Origin: Rhynochetos jubatus
Taxonomy: Eukaryota; Chordata; Aves; Eurypygiformes; Rhynochetidae
Length of the DNA: 64,000 bases
Direction: 5' to 3'
Assembly: GCA_027574665.1 (NCBI GenBank)
Contig: CM050666.1
Location: 7,254,001 to 7,318,000 of the forward strand
Positions 36,161 to 49,499 of the stretch are shown here, one piece after another. The notes beneath the pieces were generated by a model. It did no database searches. It was given only the letters and a program-made list of their open reading frames with translations, and was not told the origin of the DNA. How positions within the stretch are numbered: position 1 is the first letter of the stretch; each line of letters opens with the position of its first letter. The position numbers were made by a program, and so were the translations under genes.

Positions 36161-39100
36161 GAGCACGGGCCCTGGGTGTGGGGACTCCGGGATCTCCCGG
36201 GTGTGGGTCCCCCCGGGAATCCCCTCCGGGCGTGGAGCTTCCGGAGTGGAGCTCGGCATCCCCCGATACCCGACGCCGGTCCCCCGAGCGTCCCACCGGG
36301 TGGGGGGAGGAAGGGAGCTCGGCTGGGACCTCGGCACGGGGACCTCGCCACCCCCAATTGCCCTCATCCCCTTCCAGCCCACTCTGCAGCAGCAGGGCAG
36401 CAAGTTTTAGGATTTCCGCCCCCCCCCCCCTCCGCCCCCGCCCACCTCCCGGCTTTCGTTTCCAGAGCAGGCTGGGTTGTGGACTCTGAGCTCCCCCTGC
36501 CCTCCCCGTGCAATGCCGAGTGCACGTGGGAGAGAGGAGCACCGCAAGCTGGGGCACTCCAACCCTCACCACTGTCAACCTGGGACACCTCTACCCCAAT
36601 CCAAATCGAGCTGGGGTACACCCACTCCAACCCCCGCTGAGCCGGGGTATCCTCACCACCATCCCCATCCCGTTTCAGGAGTACTGCCAAGAGATGCAAA
36701 GACAAGCACCTGGAGGAGGCTCTCCTGCTCTCACGGGTGCTGAGCGAGGGGCTGCGGGCGCTGAGCGATGCGGAGGCACAGCCTCTGCTCCGCTGCGTCC
36801 TGGCTTTCCAGATGGAGGCAACCGGCAGCTCCAGCTCCTTCCAGAAACTGGAGCAGGTCTGTAATGCAACCGGCTGGGCTGCAGCTTCAAAACTCTCATG
36901 TGAGCGCCGGTCTCGCCTGGCTCTGCCCGCTGTTGGCACAGCCCTGCTGCGGTGCATCCTTACCGGCAAAGGGGCCCTGGTGACGCCGCAGAGCTCCCCG
37001 AAAAGTGCGTTGCAGCTGGTGTCTCCTGGGGGTCCGGGCAGACTGGCTGACTCGGGGTGTCTCTTGGCAGATTGTGACCCAGATGGCGGTGGGGAAGGAA
37101 GCCCTCCTGGCCCAGGAGGTGGGCACGCTGCTGGCTGGCCTGGCAACGCAGGGAGAGGTGAGAGCACCCCGCTTGTGCGGTGGCACTGGCTTTTGTGGGG
37201 CTTGGCTGGAGCCCATTTGCGACAGGGGCCTCCTGGTTTGGGCAGCCTGGGGTCCTTTGCTTCTCTTCCCACCGTGCCGGGGGCCCACCCTTGCTTGCAG
37301 GCAGTGACACGTGGCTGCCCATCACACCAGCCATTTGCTTATAACTGGGAGAGCTTCTGGCGCAGGCAGGACCCTCCTGCCCAAAGCACGGAGCCCCAGC
37401 CTAACATCATGTGGGACAAACTGTGCTTCTGCCCTCGCAGGTGCTGTCTCCTGAGGACCTTCAGTCAGGTCAGTCTCTGCTCCTTCCCCTCCTGGGTCTT
37501 CTCCCAGCCCACCCCACCGATTCCTGAGACACCTCCTGCCCACTCGGACTGGGTCCTCTGTGCTCATGGGAGGGGGAGCAGTCGTATCTGTGGGATCTCT
37601 GCAGAGGTCCCAGCAGCACCCAATGGCTCTGCCCACCCGCCTGGGGCAGCTGGAAACCAAATAAGCCCATAAGCTGCATCCCAGCCCCATTCTTACCCTG
37701 CTTACTGGCAGCACGGCCTTTGGTTTAGTAGGAGCAGGGCTGGCTGTGGGCACAGTGCTAGGAGCTGATGCTGTGCCTGTGCCCACAGTGTGCATGTTCA
37801 CGGAGGAGAGCAGCCTGGGCCGACAGCACTGGCGGCAGAACCTGGTCCCGCTGCTGCAGCGCCTGGCCACCACCTTGCGCTGGGTGCTGCAGAGCCAGCC
37901 TGCACCCGGCAGCACGTGGGGCTACCTGGCCGTCAAGGTAAGAGCCGAATTTTGGAGGAGGGAGGAAGGATCAGTCCCTGCAAGGACTGGCAGCAACGTC
38001 CAGAAGGGATATGGCACCCACTGCCGCTTTGAATGGCCATGCCCAGGAATCGCTGCTTTTTGGGAGGTGAGGGATGCTGACCACCATGGCCTCCATCCCT
38101 CCTCCTCCTCCAGGCCTGCCTCCAGCTCTTCCAGGTGCTGCCGAAGGACGTGGCCCCCCTGGTGTGGAGTGCTGCGGGGAAGAGTGAAGCCCTGCAGAGC
38201 CTCTTGGCGTTGCTGCTGGAGGTGGCATGGGGGAAGGTGCGTACGGCCCCAGGGAGGGATGGGGCTGCCTGTCCCAAGGAGCAGAGCAATGCCATCCTTC
38301 CCGGGAGCTTTCCCCATTCCCCTGCCCGAGCGGAGCCTGCAGAGGCAGCCCCAGTATCTGTGGTGTCCAAGGGACCCTCCATGGGCATGGAGGGAGGGTT
38401 AAATGGAGTCTGGTTTCCAAATGGTGTTTTGAGCTATGCCTTTGCCTCCTTTGTGAGTCCAGGCCCCCAACAAGGACACGCAGCTGCTGGCAGGCACGGC
38501 TCTCAGCATGCTGGTGAACACAGCCCCACAGCCTGAGCGCGGATCCCGTGCTGTGCTGGCCCTCTTCCAGCTCCCTGACCGAGGTGCGTGCTCCGTCCCG
38601 AGCTGGGGTCAGCCTCTGGCTAAGGGGACAGCAGGGAAAGGCGTGTTTGGGTGCGAGGGAACAGAGGCTGGTGCTGCTCACCAGCAGTGCAAGCCAGATT
38701 CTGCTGCCGTGTCCCGCCAGCGTGGTCCAGGAGCCCCAGCTGCCACTGGCCAACTCCCATGGACACTGGGATGATCAGGGCAGTTCTCTCTCAGAGCAGC
38801 ATTTGGGTTTACTGTCTTTCTGCCATCTAATGCAGCCACTTCCCACCAGGTGCAGGGGAGCTGAAGTTTGGGGAGCTGGCTCTGGAGGCCCCTCCTGTCC
38901 TGGAGCCAGATGGGATGGAGAAGCTGGTGCTCACCAGAGGTTTGCTGACATGCTGCAAGACAGACATCCTCAGCTGCCAGCTGGAGAGCTTCACCCACCA
39001 GGTAGGAGAGCTCGAACCCAACGGCCAGGGATTTGGAGAGCCTCTTGTGCAGGGCTGGCAGCTGCTGGCAGGGGCTGTGGATCTCTGGGGAATGTAGCCA

Positions 39101-42100
39101 GGCTGCACCGCTCCGCACCAGCAGCTCCACGCATCTCACAGAGCACAGTGCATTAGCCAGGACCCTGCTTTTTTCAAAGATAATGGAGTGGGGATTTCCC
39201 TCTCCTGGGGAGCTGATTAGCCAGGAGGTGCCGAAAGCAGCTCCCGCACAAGCGAAGTGGCAGCAGCGTTTGCCCCGTGCTCCTGCAGCATGAACCCAGG
39301 GCTGCCCCAGCCCAAGCACAGCCTCCAGCTCTGCCCATCTCCAGCCTCTCCTGAGTCCTCAACAGCTGAGGACTTCCAGACAAGGAGCAAAAGCTAGCAA
39401 TAAGCTGCTGTAAGAGCAGGAAAAACAGGCAGTGTGGGCCTCACTTGTCTTGTGGTGGGATTTTCTTGCCCTGGAAGCCTGCCTGCTCCCTGACCTGCTG
39501 TGCTCCTGCAGGCCTGCCTGCTGCTGGACGTGATCTTCCCCGCTGTGTGTGCCCTGACCAAGGAGCAGAAGGACTGTCACTACTACTGCTTCCAAGGTAG
39601 GAGACGATGACCCCACCATGGTGGAGAGGTTTGAAAGGTTCACTGTGCTTACGATGCACAGAGCTCCTGAGGCGTTTCATCTTCTCCCAGGGAAGATGAT
39701 TTTCTGAGTCTTGGGAACTGGTTTGGGAAGTGCTATTAATTTCTGCTCCAACCCCTCTGGGGCTCTGTGTACCTAGCTGGGCAACTGCTCCCCTTGAGCA
39801 CGGGGTCTGTAAGCCCATCAGCCCGCACCGTCTCTGCTGCAGGCGAGTCTCGGGGCGAGGGCTGCAGTGGTGCTCTCTGCTTCTGCAGCCTGCGCCCTGT
39901 GGCTGCGGCGCCTGCGGGGGGGCCTGCCTGCCATCTGGAACCTGACAGGGACCCGCATCCTGGCCCAGGACTCCGAGCTGCTCCGGCAGCTCACCCAGCT
40001 GGTGTGGGACAATGCCGAGACCCCGGTAAGGCCAGCTCGGCGGCTGTTCCCCTGCCCATAACACACCCCTGCCTGCTTCAGCTCCATCAGCCATGTACAA
40101 CTCCCCTGCCTGCAGCTGCCCTCTGGCAGGGCAGGGGCACCTGCGCTGCTGAGGCTGGGGCACTTGTCACACATGACCGTGTCCCAGTGCTTCGCCCTCC
40201 CCACGCAGCGCCCACCAGTGCAGTCCCAACCTGTCCACATCTGCTGGCTCCCCACAGCTCCTAACCGCGTGGTCACCAGCCAGTATGGAAAGTCCACAGC
40301 CATGGGAATGCAAAGGGTCTTTCCTGATGCAGCAGCACGGGAGGGGGAACCCACTCTAACTGCTCCTGCTTGCCATCCTTCTCCTCCCAGGTGGAAAGGG
40401 TATCCGAGTTCATCCACAGCTCCTTCCAGCTGCTCATGGAGATCTACCACCTTGAGTGCCAGCACTTCCAGGACCAGAAGAGACCCTTCTACCAACAGAT
40501 GTTACAGAGGGTGGTCTCTACGCCATGGCAAATTAAAGCCAGATACGTGCCCCTGTGTGCCATCATCCCCTACGTGGGCAGCCAGCAGGTATGGCAGGCA
40601 GGGGGACGGGGAGGGTCGGTCCCAGCTGGCACTGCTGCTGGGGTGATACAGCCTCTGCCGCTGTCTGTCACCTTCTGCCCAGCTCAGCCATGTGGGCAGG
40701 CAGCCTTCCCAGCCAGGGCGGCCATTTTAGGGTCGCCCAAGGAATAGTATCCTGAGTGCAGTAGTGAGCTCCAGCCACAATGGTGCATCCCTGGGGACTG
40801 CCAGTGGGGAGGGAAGTTTTGCCAGTCAATGCCCACCAAAGCCTGGTGAAAACCATCCCAGGGTATCAGAGATGCTCAGTGCCATAGGTGACTGCAGAGC
40901 GCAGTCTGTGCCCCGGATCTGTCCCCTGCTGTACACAGCCTTCAGCCTGGCAGGGGAGTGAGGGTCGTCTGCCTTTTCCCCAGGTCCTGGATGCCTACCC
41001 AGACCTGCCACAGCACCTCCTGAGCTGCCTTTCCACCAACCACCTGTGTCCCGCAGCTGCCCAAGTCTACAAGGCGCTGGTGCAGCAGCAGGGTGCTGAG
41101 CAGCCGGCTGGGCCGCGGAGCACGGAGGCAGCAGGGCGGTGGGCGCAGTGCTGGCTGCCCTCCCTCACCCAGGCGCTGCGCTCCCCCCTGCCCATCCTGC
41201 AGAGCAATGCTGCCAACCACCTCCTCGCCTGGACCCTGCGGCAGCTCCCGGATGCTCAGCCGCTGCTGGCCGCCCAGTTTGGTGGCTGGGACACGGCATC
41301 GCTCCGGGCTTGGGTCTCGCTGCTGAAGGCACAGAAGAGCGTGGCGGGGGCCCTGCCGCTGCAGGGCGAGATGCTGGAGCGGCTCTCCTGCTGCCTGGGT
41401 GCCTGGGAGGAGGGCATTCGGCTGGCGGCACTGGGTCTCCTCTGCTGCAGCCCCAGCACCAACCGACCCCTCTCGGGCACCGAGTTGCGGCTGCTGCAGG
41501 AGTTTCTGCCTCTCAACCTCAACTGCGACTCCTCCTCATTCCGGCAGCTGCTGCAGGCAGCAGTGAGGAAGGCGCTGGTCCGGCTGCGGGACAGCTCACT
41601 GGCCCAGCTACAGGGGAAGGTGCCCCAAAGCACGGAGCAGAGCGAGGGAGCGGGGCAGCTTGCCCAGGCAGTAGGTGAGGCAGCCACCCCAGCACCTCCA
41701 CCATGGTCCCGGGGAATTGGCATGTGGATGCCCAGCCTGGCATTGCTCTCGGCCCACAGGCTTTGTGGAGTTCCTGCTGCAGCTCAGCATCGCCTCACTC
41801 ACCCCAGGCTCCAGCTACCAGAGGAAGAAGACGGCTCTGCTTCTCTTGGCTGCAATTTTGGAGACCTGCACAGACACCTGGAGCCCCGAGAGGAAGAAGG
41901 GCCAGCCCCCACGTGAGTACGGGCAGCCTGACCAAAGCATCACCCCCTCAGCTGCAGGGGTGTTCCCCCCTGTCCCTGTCCCACCGCCCCATGTCCCTGC
42001 CGCAGGGACCATGGCCACGCTGCTGAGCTACGCCAGGCAGAGCGGCTGCTGGGACTTCTTCTCCCGGTCCAATTTGCTGGCACTGCTGAGCTGCTTGCAG

Positions 42101-45100
42101 GACAGCACTAACGAGGTGAGCCTCCAGGGTGAGCTCCAGGCAAAGCCGCCTGCCTCGGCCCCAGGTGGGCTCAGAGGGGAAGTGTGGTGGGCTTCCCCTC
42201 CTGCCCTGCCCCAGCTGCTTTCTCCTCTGTCTTCGTTCCCCCACCTCTCCTGTCTTGGCAGATCAGAGACTTGGCCTCGGAGCTGCTCGTCCGCTACTTC
42301 CCCCCGGCCTTCCCCGAGCCCATTGCCCTGGCTGTCTTCCAGCTGGCCCAGGATGCCCTGGGCAGCCCACGAGTGCAGGAGGCTGAAGCTGGAGCTGTGC
42401 TGATGAAGACCATCCTGCAGAAGTACGAGCTGCCGGCCTCCCCTCCCCGCGGTGGCATGGCAGCCCCGAGAGCACGTCAGCAGCACCGGCGTCTCGCCGG
42501 AGGCTGCATTTACAGCTCAGGGCAGCTTGGGTTTGAAATAGCCGTGCAGCAGGGAGCTGGGTATTGATGCAGTGCAGGACCCTGGGCCTGGGGAGGAAGG
42601 AGCCGCAGAGCACGAGTCAGGCAAAAAATCTCCCTCGTCCTCGCAGCACCCTCTGCCTGTTCCCCCAGGTCAGACAGCGGCACCATGAGGAGCCTGGCCC
42701 TGGAAGCTGAAGCAGCCCCGACGCTGCCCAACCGAGGCCTGTGCTTTGCTCAGCACCTTCTCCACGTGCTGCAAGCCCAGCACACTGCGGCACGCCGGGA
42801 CCTGCTGCAGGCAGCAGCCACTGCACCCATGCACGGTACGTCCCCAGCCTGGCAGGGCAGCAGGTGGCTCCTGCAGCAGGTTGCCTTCCTGGGAATTTGG
42901 AGCTGTCAGGAATCGTACAGGCAGGACTGAGGCCACAACTCGGTGCTGATGCCATGTCCTTGCCTCAGTTTCCCTGCATTACTGCTCCATCCACGCAGCC
43001 TGCCCTGCTCGCTCCCCTGCCCGTGAGCTGTTCCAGCTGCAGGCTCAGGCAGGAGAGCTGGGGTGACACCATCCACCGCGGTGACCAGAGGCCGGTGTCC
43101 ATGCAGGAGCTGTCGCAGCCCTTCGGCGGTGCCTGCTCCAGGTGCCGGAGGTGGCTGCGTCCATGCGGGCAGCAGAGCTGGCGCAGAACTGGCAGGAGCT
43201 CCTCACCCGCCTCGTGACTACAGCGAGAGACATCACCTCCTTCCTCCTGGGCACTCTGCAGAGCCAGCAAGGCCCCGGTACCCGTGAGCAAGGTGAGCAT
43301 CTCCCCAGGGTGGGACCAGCCCAGCGGGTCTCCCCAGCAGTATCCCCTTCCCTCAGCCCCACACTATCCCACTCAGCCAGGCTTCTTCCTTTCACAGCTG
43401 CTGCCCCATCGTTTGCAGACATGGGGAACGCCATCGGCTCCCTCATCATGCTGGGGAAAGGCCGGAGGCAGGAGGAAGAAGAGGAGGACTCAGTCCTGCT
43501 GTCGGAGGAGCACAGCCTGATCCTGACCTGCTGCTGGGTATCGATAAAGGTAGGCACCCCTCCCCATGGCACTGGGCAGAGGGGCAGCCCAGCACTGCAT
43601 GGCACCCACTGCCCAGCCCACCCCAGCAGCTGGGTTCTTCAGCTCCCCGTGGGGCATTCCCATGGGGATGAACAAGGGGGAATCTCTGCCCTTACTTCAG
43701 AGCTGCCGCAGTCCCTCCTCACCCCTTGCCAAGGAGGGTGCTGCCACCACCCTCCTCAAAAGCAGCCACCTCCCTGGCTGCCCTCATGTAGCCCAGCTGG
43801 TTCCCAGGCACTGACAGACCCAGCTGCGGCAGAGCGGGGCTCCTCGGCCTGCAGACCTGCAGCCACTCAGCACAGCTCCTTTCCGACAGCCGCCCATCCC
43901 AGCTTCTCTGCAGTGCTGCCTGGAAAAAGGCCATCTCCACCACACAGGCCTTGCAGCTGGGAACCTGCCGTGCCGTGGAGCCCGTGCGTGCTCGTGGGCA
44001 TGCCAGCGGCCACGCTGCCTGATGGCACCGGCAACCCAGCGCCCATGCTGGCGGGCAAAGGCAGCACCCGCTGGGTTCCCTGGCAGCAGTGGTGGGGCAG
44101 GACAGGAACAGGGGAGACCCCTGTGACCTTTCACTTCTTCCCAGGAGATAGGGCTGCTCCTGGGAGGCCTGGCTGAGCTGCTGGTGGCCCCGACGCTGCC
44201 CACGGGATCGGGATCCCTCCTGCCGCTTGCCACCCTGCAGACAGCCGCGAGGGTGTTCCAGGAAATCCTGCTGCGGTGCCGGCACTGGGTAAGAGTGTGT
44301 CCTGCTCAGGGTGGCTCTGGCCCTCCCCCATCCCTCTGTCCCCATCCCTGCCCCGGAGCAATAGCTGGAGGCTCTGGTGGGCATGCAGGGAAGGCAAGCG
44401 CAGTGGGGCAGGGTCTGCTGTGGGTCAGGACACAGAACATGGCTGGATCCTGGTGCCAAAACCCATCATGACTTCTTGCTTTCTCCTTCCTCTTTGCAAA
44501 GAGATTTCTGTGAGTTGGGGGGAGCAGCCTTGGGGGCACGGGGGGCCTGACGCTGCTCTGCCCTAGGGAGCGGTGGAGGGCTGCAGCATGGGCTTCACCA
44601 AGTTTTGCGCTGCTCTGCTGAACCACCCTGCCGAGGAGCTGCAGGCAATCCCGCGGACCATGCTGGAGCAGGTACCAACCTTGTCCTGCCCCATGTTCCC
44701 CTTGTGCCCTGGGGAGCCCCAGGGGGGTGTTTCTGTGTCCCCCTGCTCTGGGGTGAGTGCCCTCCTGGCAGTCGGGATGCGGCAGCGTGGGGTTGGTGCA
44801 GGCAGTGCCCTCCCATGCAGAGTAGCTCCAGCCGGCAGGTTTCCAGCCGTATCTTGGGTGGGTTTTGTTCCTCAGAGCTTAGAAGCACTGAGTGGTCCTC
44901 GGAGCAGCTCGATCACGCGCCGTGCTGCCGGTTTCCCCATGCTCTTCCTCTGCATCGTCAGCGGGGAGGCCCCGGCGCAGGCACGGCCGCTGCTGAGCCG
45001 CTGCATCCAGACGCTGCTGGCCTTGGCCACCACGGCCCTGCCGCAGGATTGGGACCAGACCCTCGACCTCCCGCAGGTGAGCGCGGCAGGCACCGAGCTC

Positions 45101-48100
45101 CTGGCTGCTGTAGCCGGTTTGGGGACAGGGTGATCTGCGTGAGGTGAGGCTGAATACCCCACCATGGGGCTGTGCTAGCGTGGAGACCTCGGGCTGAGCC
45201 AAAAACTGCAGCCCTGACTGCACTGCCCATCCCTGGCGCCCAAGAGCTGACGATCACTCATCCCCCCCATATCTTCCCACCGTCTTCCCATGTGTGGAGG
45301 CATGAACCCCCTCCCCGCGGTGCTGAGCCCCCGGTGCTCTCCCCAGGTGTGTGCCTTTCACGTGCTGCAGACTCTGGTCCGCGGCGCAGGGTTGGGCAGT
45401 GTGCTGCTGCGGCATGCCACGCCGATGGTGGCCCTGGCACTGCAGGGCCTAGGCTCGCCGTGCTGGGCCATGAGGAACGCAGCCATCCAGCTCTTCAGTG
45501 AGTACCGAGGGCGAGAGATCCCTGTGGGACTGACGCAGCCCCCCATGGTCTGGAGTCCAGCTGGGACGAAGCGTGGTGGGCTGAGGAGGGGGGAGGGAGG
45601 ACCTGATGTGTCTTCTTGCCCTGTCCCTGCAGGTGCCCTCACGTCCCGGCTGCTGGGCCAGCAGCGGAGCCGTGGGGAGGGCTGCCCAGTGGAGGGGATG
45701 AGCCTGCAGTCCTTCCTCGGGCAGCACCCACAGCTGGGTGCTGTGCTGCTGGGCGAGCTGGGGGCAGCCACAAGGCCTGTGCTTAGGGGGCCACACCTGC
45801 ACCCCGCTCTCCATGCCGTCCTCACCCTCCTGGCCCAGCTGCAGCCCGGTGCTGATGGCCCTGGCAGGTGAGGGGGCAGTAGGGATGCTCTGCCCCAGCC
45901 AAGGGCTGCTGCAGCAGGAGGGGGTCCCACGGGGCCAGGGCTGGCCCCGGCTCCATCCGAGCATCACCATGCAGTGCCCTTTCTGCTCCACAGCCCCACT
46001 GCCCCCTTCCTGGGGCCGCTGCTGGAGCTGGCAGGGAGCCCCATCTACGCCGTGCGAGCAATGGCCGCCAAGGCGCTGGTGCCAGTCGTCCCACCGCCCC
46101 GGCGCCGGGGGCTCCTTCTGCAGCTGGCCCGGCAGCTCCCAGCCACGCCTGGACGGGTCCGCTCGCACAACGCCATCCACGGGCACCTGCTGCAGATGTG
46201 GGCGCTGCTGGTCCCCACCCCGGGCACCAGTGGGTGAGTGGTCCCACGCCATCCACATGCCCACGGCCTCCGTGGTCGCTCTGTGCCAAGACGCAGCTTT
46301 TTTGGCCCTGTGCTGCGGGCCCCGTGGTGAGGTTGCACGTCTCCCGCAGGCTGTCGGCCGAGGTGCTGCGCCCCGTGGCTCTGCGGCTGGAGGCGCGGGG
46401 CTGGCTGCTCACCCCTGCACAGCGCTGCCCACTCATCCGTGCAGCATTCCTCCAGGTCCTCGCCCTCCTGCCCGCATCCTTCAGCCCTGGCTTCACCCGG
46501 AGCATCCGTGCCGCCATCAGTGCTGAGCTTGGCAGCCTCCCGCCGCAGGGAGAGCCGGGATGTGCCGAGCTGCAGGTACCGCTGCCTGCCAGGAAAATCA
46601 TGGCCACGGCCTTCCTGGTGACAAGCTCGCAGGTGGGAGGTGGGGACACCCCACTTGGGGGCACGCACCCTGCTCGAGGCTGAGTGTTGGAAGGGGGATC
46701 CTGGTTTTCCTCCAGGTGGGCTCGGCCGTCCTCCACCAAACCATGGCCCACTTCGTGTGCAGTGAGGCAGCCCGGCTGGCGGATGCTGAGCAGATCCGTG
46801 CCGTCTGCTCACTCCTCCAGCGGCCGAATCCCGACATGCAGCTTGCCATCCTGAGCTGGGCGATCTCCGGGGCAGGAGGAACATGCGAGGAGCTGGAGAA
46901 TGCTCTCAGGCTGACGCTGCTGGTATGACGAGGCTCAAAAGTCACTGAGTAAAGCAGAGGGTCCCCAATGCACGGTGCAGATGGGATCCTGGGTGCTCAC
47001 TGGGGAGCACGGTGCTCCCAGTGCTGAGGGTGCATGGGTGCAGGGCACTTGTCTGGTTGTGCTGAGGTTGCTGCCCCACGGTGCTGGGGATGCTAACTGT
47101 GGACCTTCTTTCCTGTTGTCAACCAGGAGAGCTTGCCATCGGTGCTGCGAGAGAGAAGGGACAAAGAGTTCCTGAGATTGTACCTTGAGGCTTTGCTGCA
47201 TCTTTACAGAGACCGCTCGTCGTGGTCCCAGGAAGCTTCCTGTAAGCTCCAGGGCTCCTCGGCAGCATGCCTGGAGATGCTGCTGCACATGGTGGAGGCT
47301 GAGCGTCCTGGCCCTGACCTCCTCTCCCAGGTGCTGTGTGCCGCCAGCCTGCTGCTCGCCCACTGGTAGGTCCCTGCTGCTGAGGGGCTCCGCCTGACCC
47401 TTCCAGGAGATTTCTCCTTGAAGGTATGCCTGAATTCCCTCTCCTTCCCTGGCCTCTGGCAGGTTTGGGGATGCGGACGGCACCCTGGTTGAGCGATGGT
47501 GCTTGGCGCTGGAGGGGTGCAGCCGGTCCGCTTCGTGCGAGGTGCTGCGGCTGGCAGCTGCCTGCTCCCTGCAGACGGCGGGTGCCGACGTGGTGCGGCG
47601 ATCCCTGCGTGCTGCCTGTCCCTCGCTTGTCCCTGTGGCTCTGCGGTAGGTAGCCTATCCCCTGGGCCAGCAGCTCTTGCAGGAGCGGTGCTGCTCATTG
47701 CCTCAGTGCCTTCCCAGCAGTGCTGCTCCTTGCCTCAGTGCCTTCCCAGCAATGCTGCTCCTTGCCTCAGTGCCTTCCCAGCAGCACTGCTCCTTGGGGC
47801 CACAACCCCAGGGTGCTGGTGGTTAATTGACTCTGCAAAAGGACATGTCCCCTGCAAAATATTCGTTCAAAAATCACTAGTACCCAAGAGCTTGCAGCCT
47901 GCAGAACATTTGTGGGTGGTATTTTAGAAGCAGACAGCCCCTTATGAGCAGCAGACCTCACTGCTGGGTCCCTCGATCCCCATCGTGGCCCCTGCCCTCC
48001 CACACAGCAAGCTTTCGGGCAGTGGCTGTGCCTTTCACAACCCAGGAGCCCCAGAAAAAGTCCCACGGGGTAGCATTGCCCTGGAGGGTCCCATCCTTCC

Positions 48101-49101
48101 CTCCTCCAGGCAGGCTGGGGATGCTCAGGGCAGTGCAGTGCCCTTCCCTTCCCTTCTCTTTCCCCAGGCTGATAAATGTGGGCATTCACCTTCTGCAAGA
48201 CGAGGAGCGGGAAGTCCGGCACGAGGCCTCAGGTTTTGCCAGCCTGCTGCGGCAGGACCCTGGGGAGCTGCTCCCAGACGGCTGCATCTTTGTGCAGGAC
48301 AACGTGGGGCTCTTGGGCCTCCTGCAGCTCCTCCTGGGAGAGTTCGCCGAGCATCCCGAAACCTTCGACTTGCTCCTGCGGCAACTCCCCATCCTAGATC
48401 TCAGGGGCATCACGGAGGAGCTGGAGGCCAACAAGTGGGTTGCCAGACCCCTGGGCTGGGTATGAGGGAGTGGGGGGGGCCAGCCCTCAGCTTCACCTGT
48501 GCCCCGGCTCTCCCCCCAGAGCCACCAGCCTGTACAAGGAGGATGAACCCAACGTTTTCGCGGAGCCGGCTGTCCTAGCACAGCAGCTGCTCCCCATCCT
48601 GCTGCAGCTCCTGGAGAAGGCGCCCACCGGCAGCCCGCTCCGTGCCTCGGCCCTGTGCTGGCTGGCGGCCGCAGGCCCCGGCATCCTGCGTGACCTGCGG
48701 TACTGCGAGCACCGCTGGAGCCAAGGTATGGCAACCTGCACAGGCAGCCTCGTGCCCTCGTCCCCCGGGCCAGCTCTGCCCGGGAGGACCCCGCTGTGCT
48801 CACAGCTCCGTCACCCACTCTCTCCGCAGGGTCCGGCGCTCACTGGGGGATGAAGGCGCTGGGCTGTGCCAAGCTGCATGCGGCCGTGGCCGTGCTGCTG
48901 GTGAGGGCCCGGCTGGCGGCACGGGCACTGCGGGCGCTGGGGGAAAGTGCCGCCACCGTGCCGGGGCTGGGCTGCAGCGCCCAGGAGCTGGAGCAGCAGC
49001 TCGCGCTGGTGCAGGGGCTGCTGGCCCAGCATGGGCTGATCCCCGTGCCGAGCCAGAGCAAGGTGCTGGGGGAGCCGGGACCACTGTCTGGGGCTGCCTG
49101 A
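36032..49101 (+). CDS. THADA-like (Trm732 family) protein, 31 coding exons
   Basis: THADA/Trm732 proteins are HEAT-repeat partners of FTSJ1/Trm7 in 2'-O-methylation of tRNA position 32. Exons: 36032-36156, 36679-36856, 37071-37157, 37441-37468, 37789-37937, 38114-38236, 38463-38583, 38850-39001, 39512-39596, 39889-40025, 40391-40588, 40984-41674, 41760-41912, 42006-42115, 42262-42422, 42669-42835, 43089-43292, 43398-43549, 44145-44288, 44567-44671, 44876-45076, 45347-45497, 45633-45867, 45994-46233, 46350-46632, 46716-46922, 47127-47365, 47463-47645, 48168-48434, 48520-48725, 48830-49101. Phase holds throughout, giving 1,917 residues (human THADA about 1,950). Family marks: LVLTRGLL (exon 8), SLTPGSSYQ (13), CCW (18), TRRAAGFP (21), SPCWAMRNAAIQLFSAL (22/23), YAVRAMAAKALVP and HNAIHGHLLQ (24), LYKEDEPNVFAEP (30); the DUF2428 region is about residues 890-1,210. 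The starts of exons 17 and 10 and the donor of exon 15 are the least certain boundaries. Not classical THADA by synteny. Confidence 0.88.
47688..47795 (+). repeat. 32-bp tandem repeat, about 3.3 copies, in intron 28 of the THADA-like gene
   Basis: The unit CCTCAGTGCCTTCCCAGCA... recurs at 47,701, 47,733 and 47,765, an exact 32-base period with few differences. It is wholly intronic. Confidence 0.9.
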
Positions 49102-49481
49102 CAGCTGCCCCGCAGCCATGAAGCTTCTGGCTCACGCTGCCACGTCCCTCTTTTTGCTGGATACTCTCTCTGGTCGCAGCCGGACTGTGGAGTTGGTGGT
49201 GTAACTCAGGGCAACCCCACTCGCTGTGCAGGACATGCTCCCTCGTTTCCAACGTTTTGTAACTCCATCCCGAGGACACAAGCGGAGCATCACCTCAGCC
49301 CATGCCTGCACTGCTGCCCGCAGCATCCCTGCCCTCAGCATCCCTGCCCTCGGGTCCGGTTGGGAGGAGGGGACACAGGTCCCAGAGCCCTCGCAGCCCC
49401 TTGTGCTGCTCAATTCCCACCCCCCTTTTTGTAACCAATGTTTTAGCTCCTCTTTCGTGGCCAACCTGGGCTTTTATCCCA

Positions 49482-49487
49482 AATAAA
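49482..49487 (+). terminator. Poly(A) signal AATAAA, THADA-like gene
   Basis: A canonical hexamer about 380 bases after the stop, followed by a T-rich patch near 49,516; the usual arrangement for a cleavage site. Confidence 0.8.
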
Positions 49488-49499
49488 GAGGCCAAGAAC

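Noticed and set aside
39843..39888. Longer exon 10 of the THADA-like gene starting at the first AG
   Set aside because: That start breaks the phase set by exon 9. The later AG, after a strong pyrimidine tract, keeps the frame and gives the expected CFQACALWL join.
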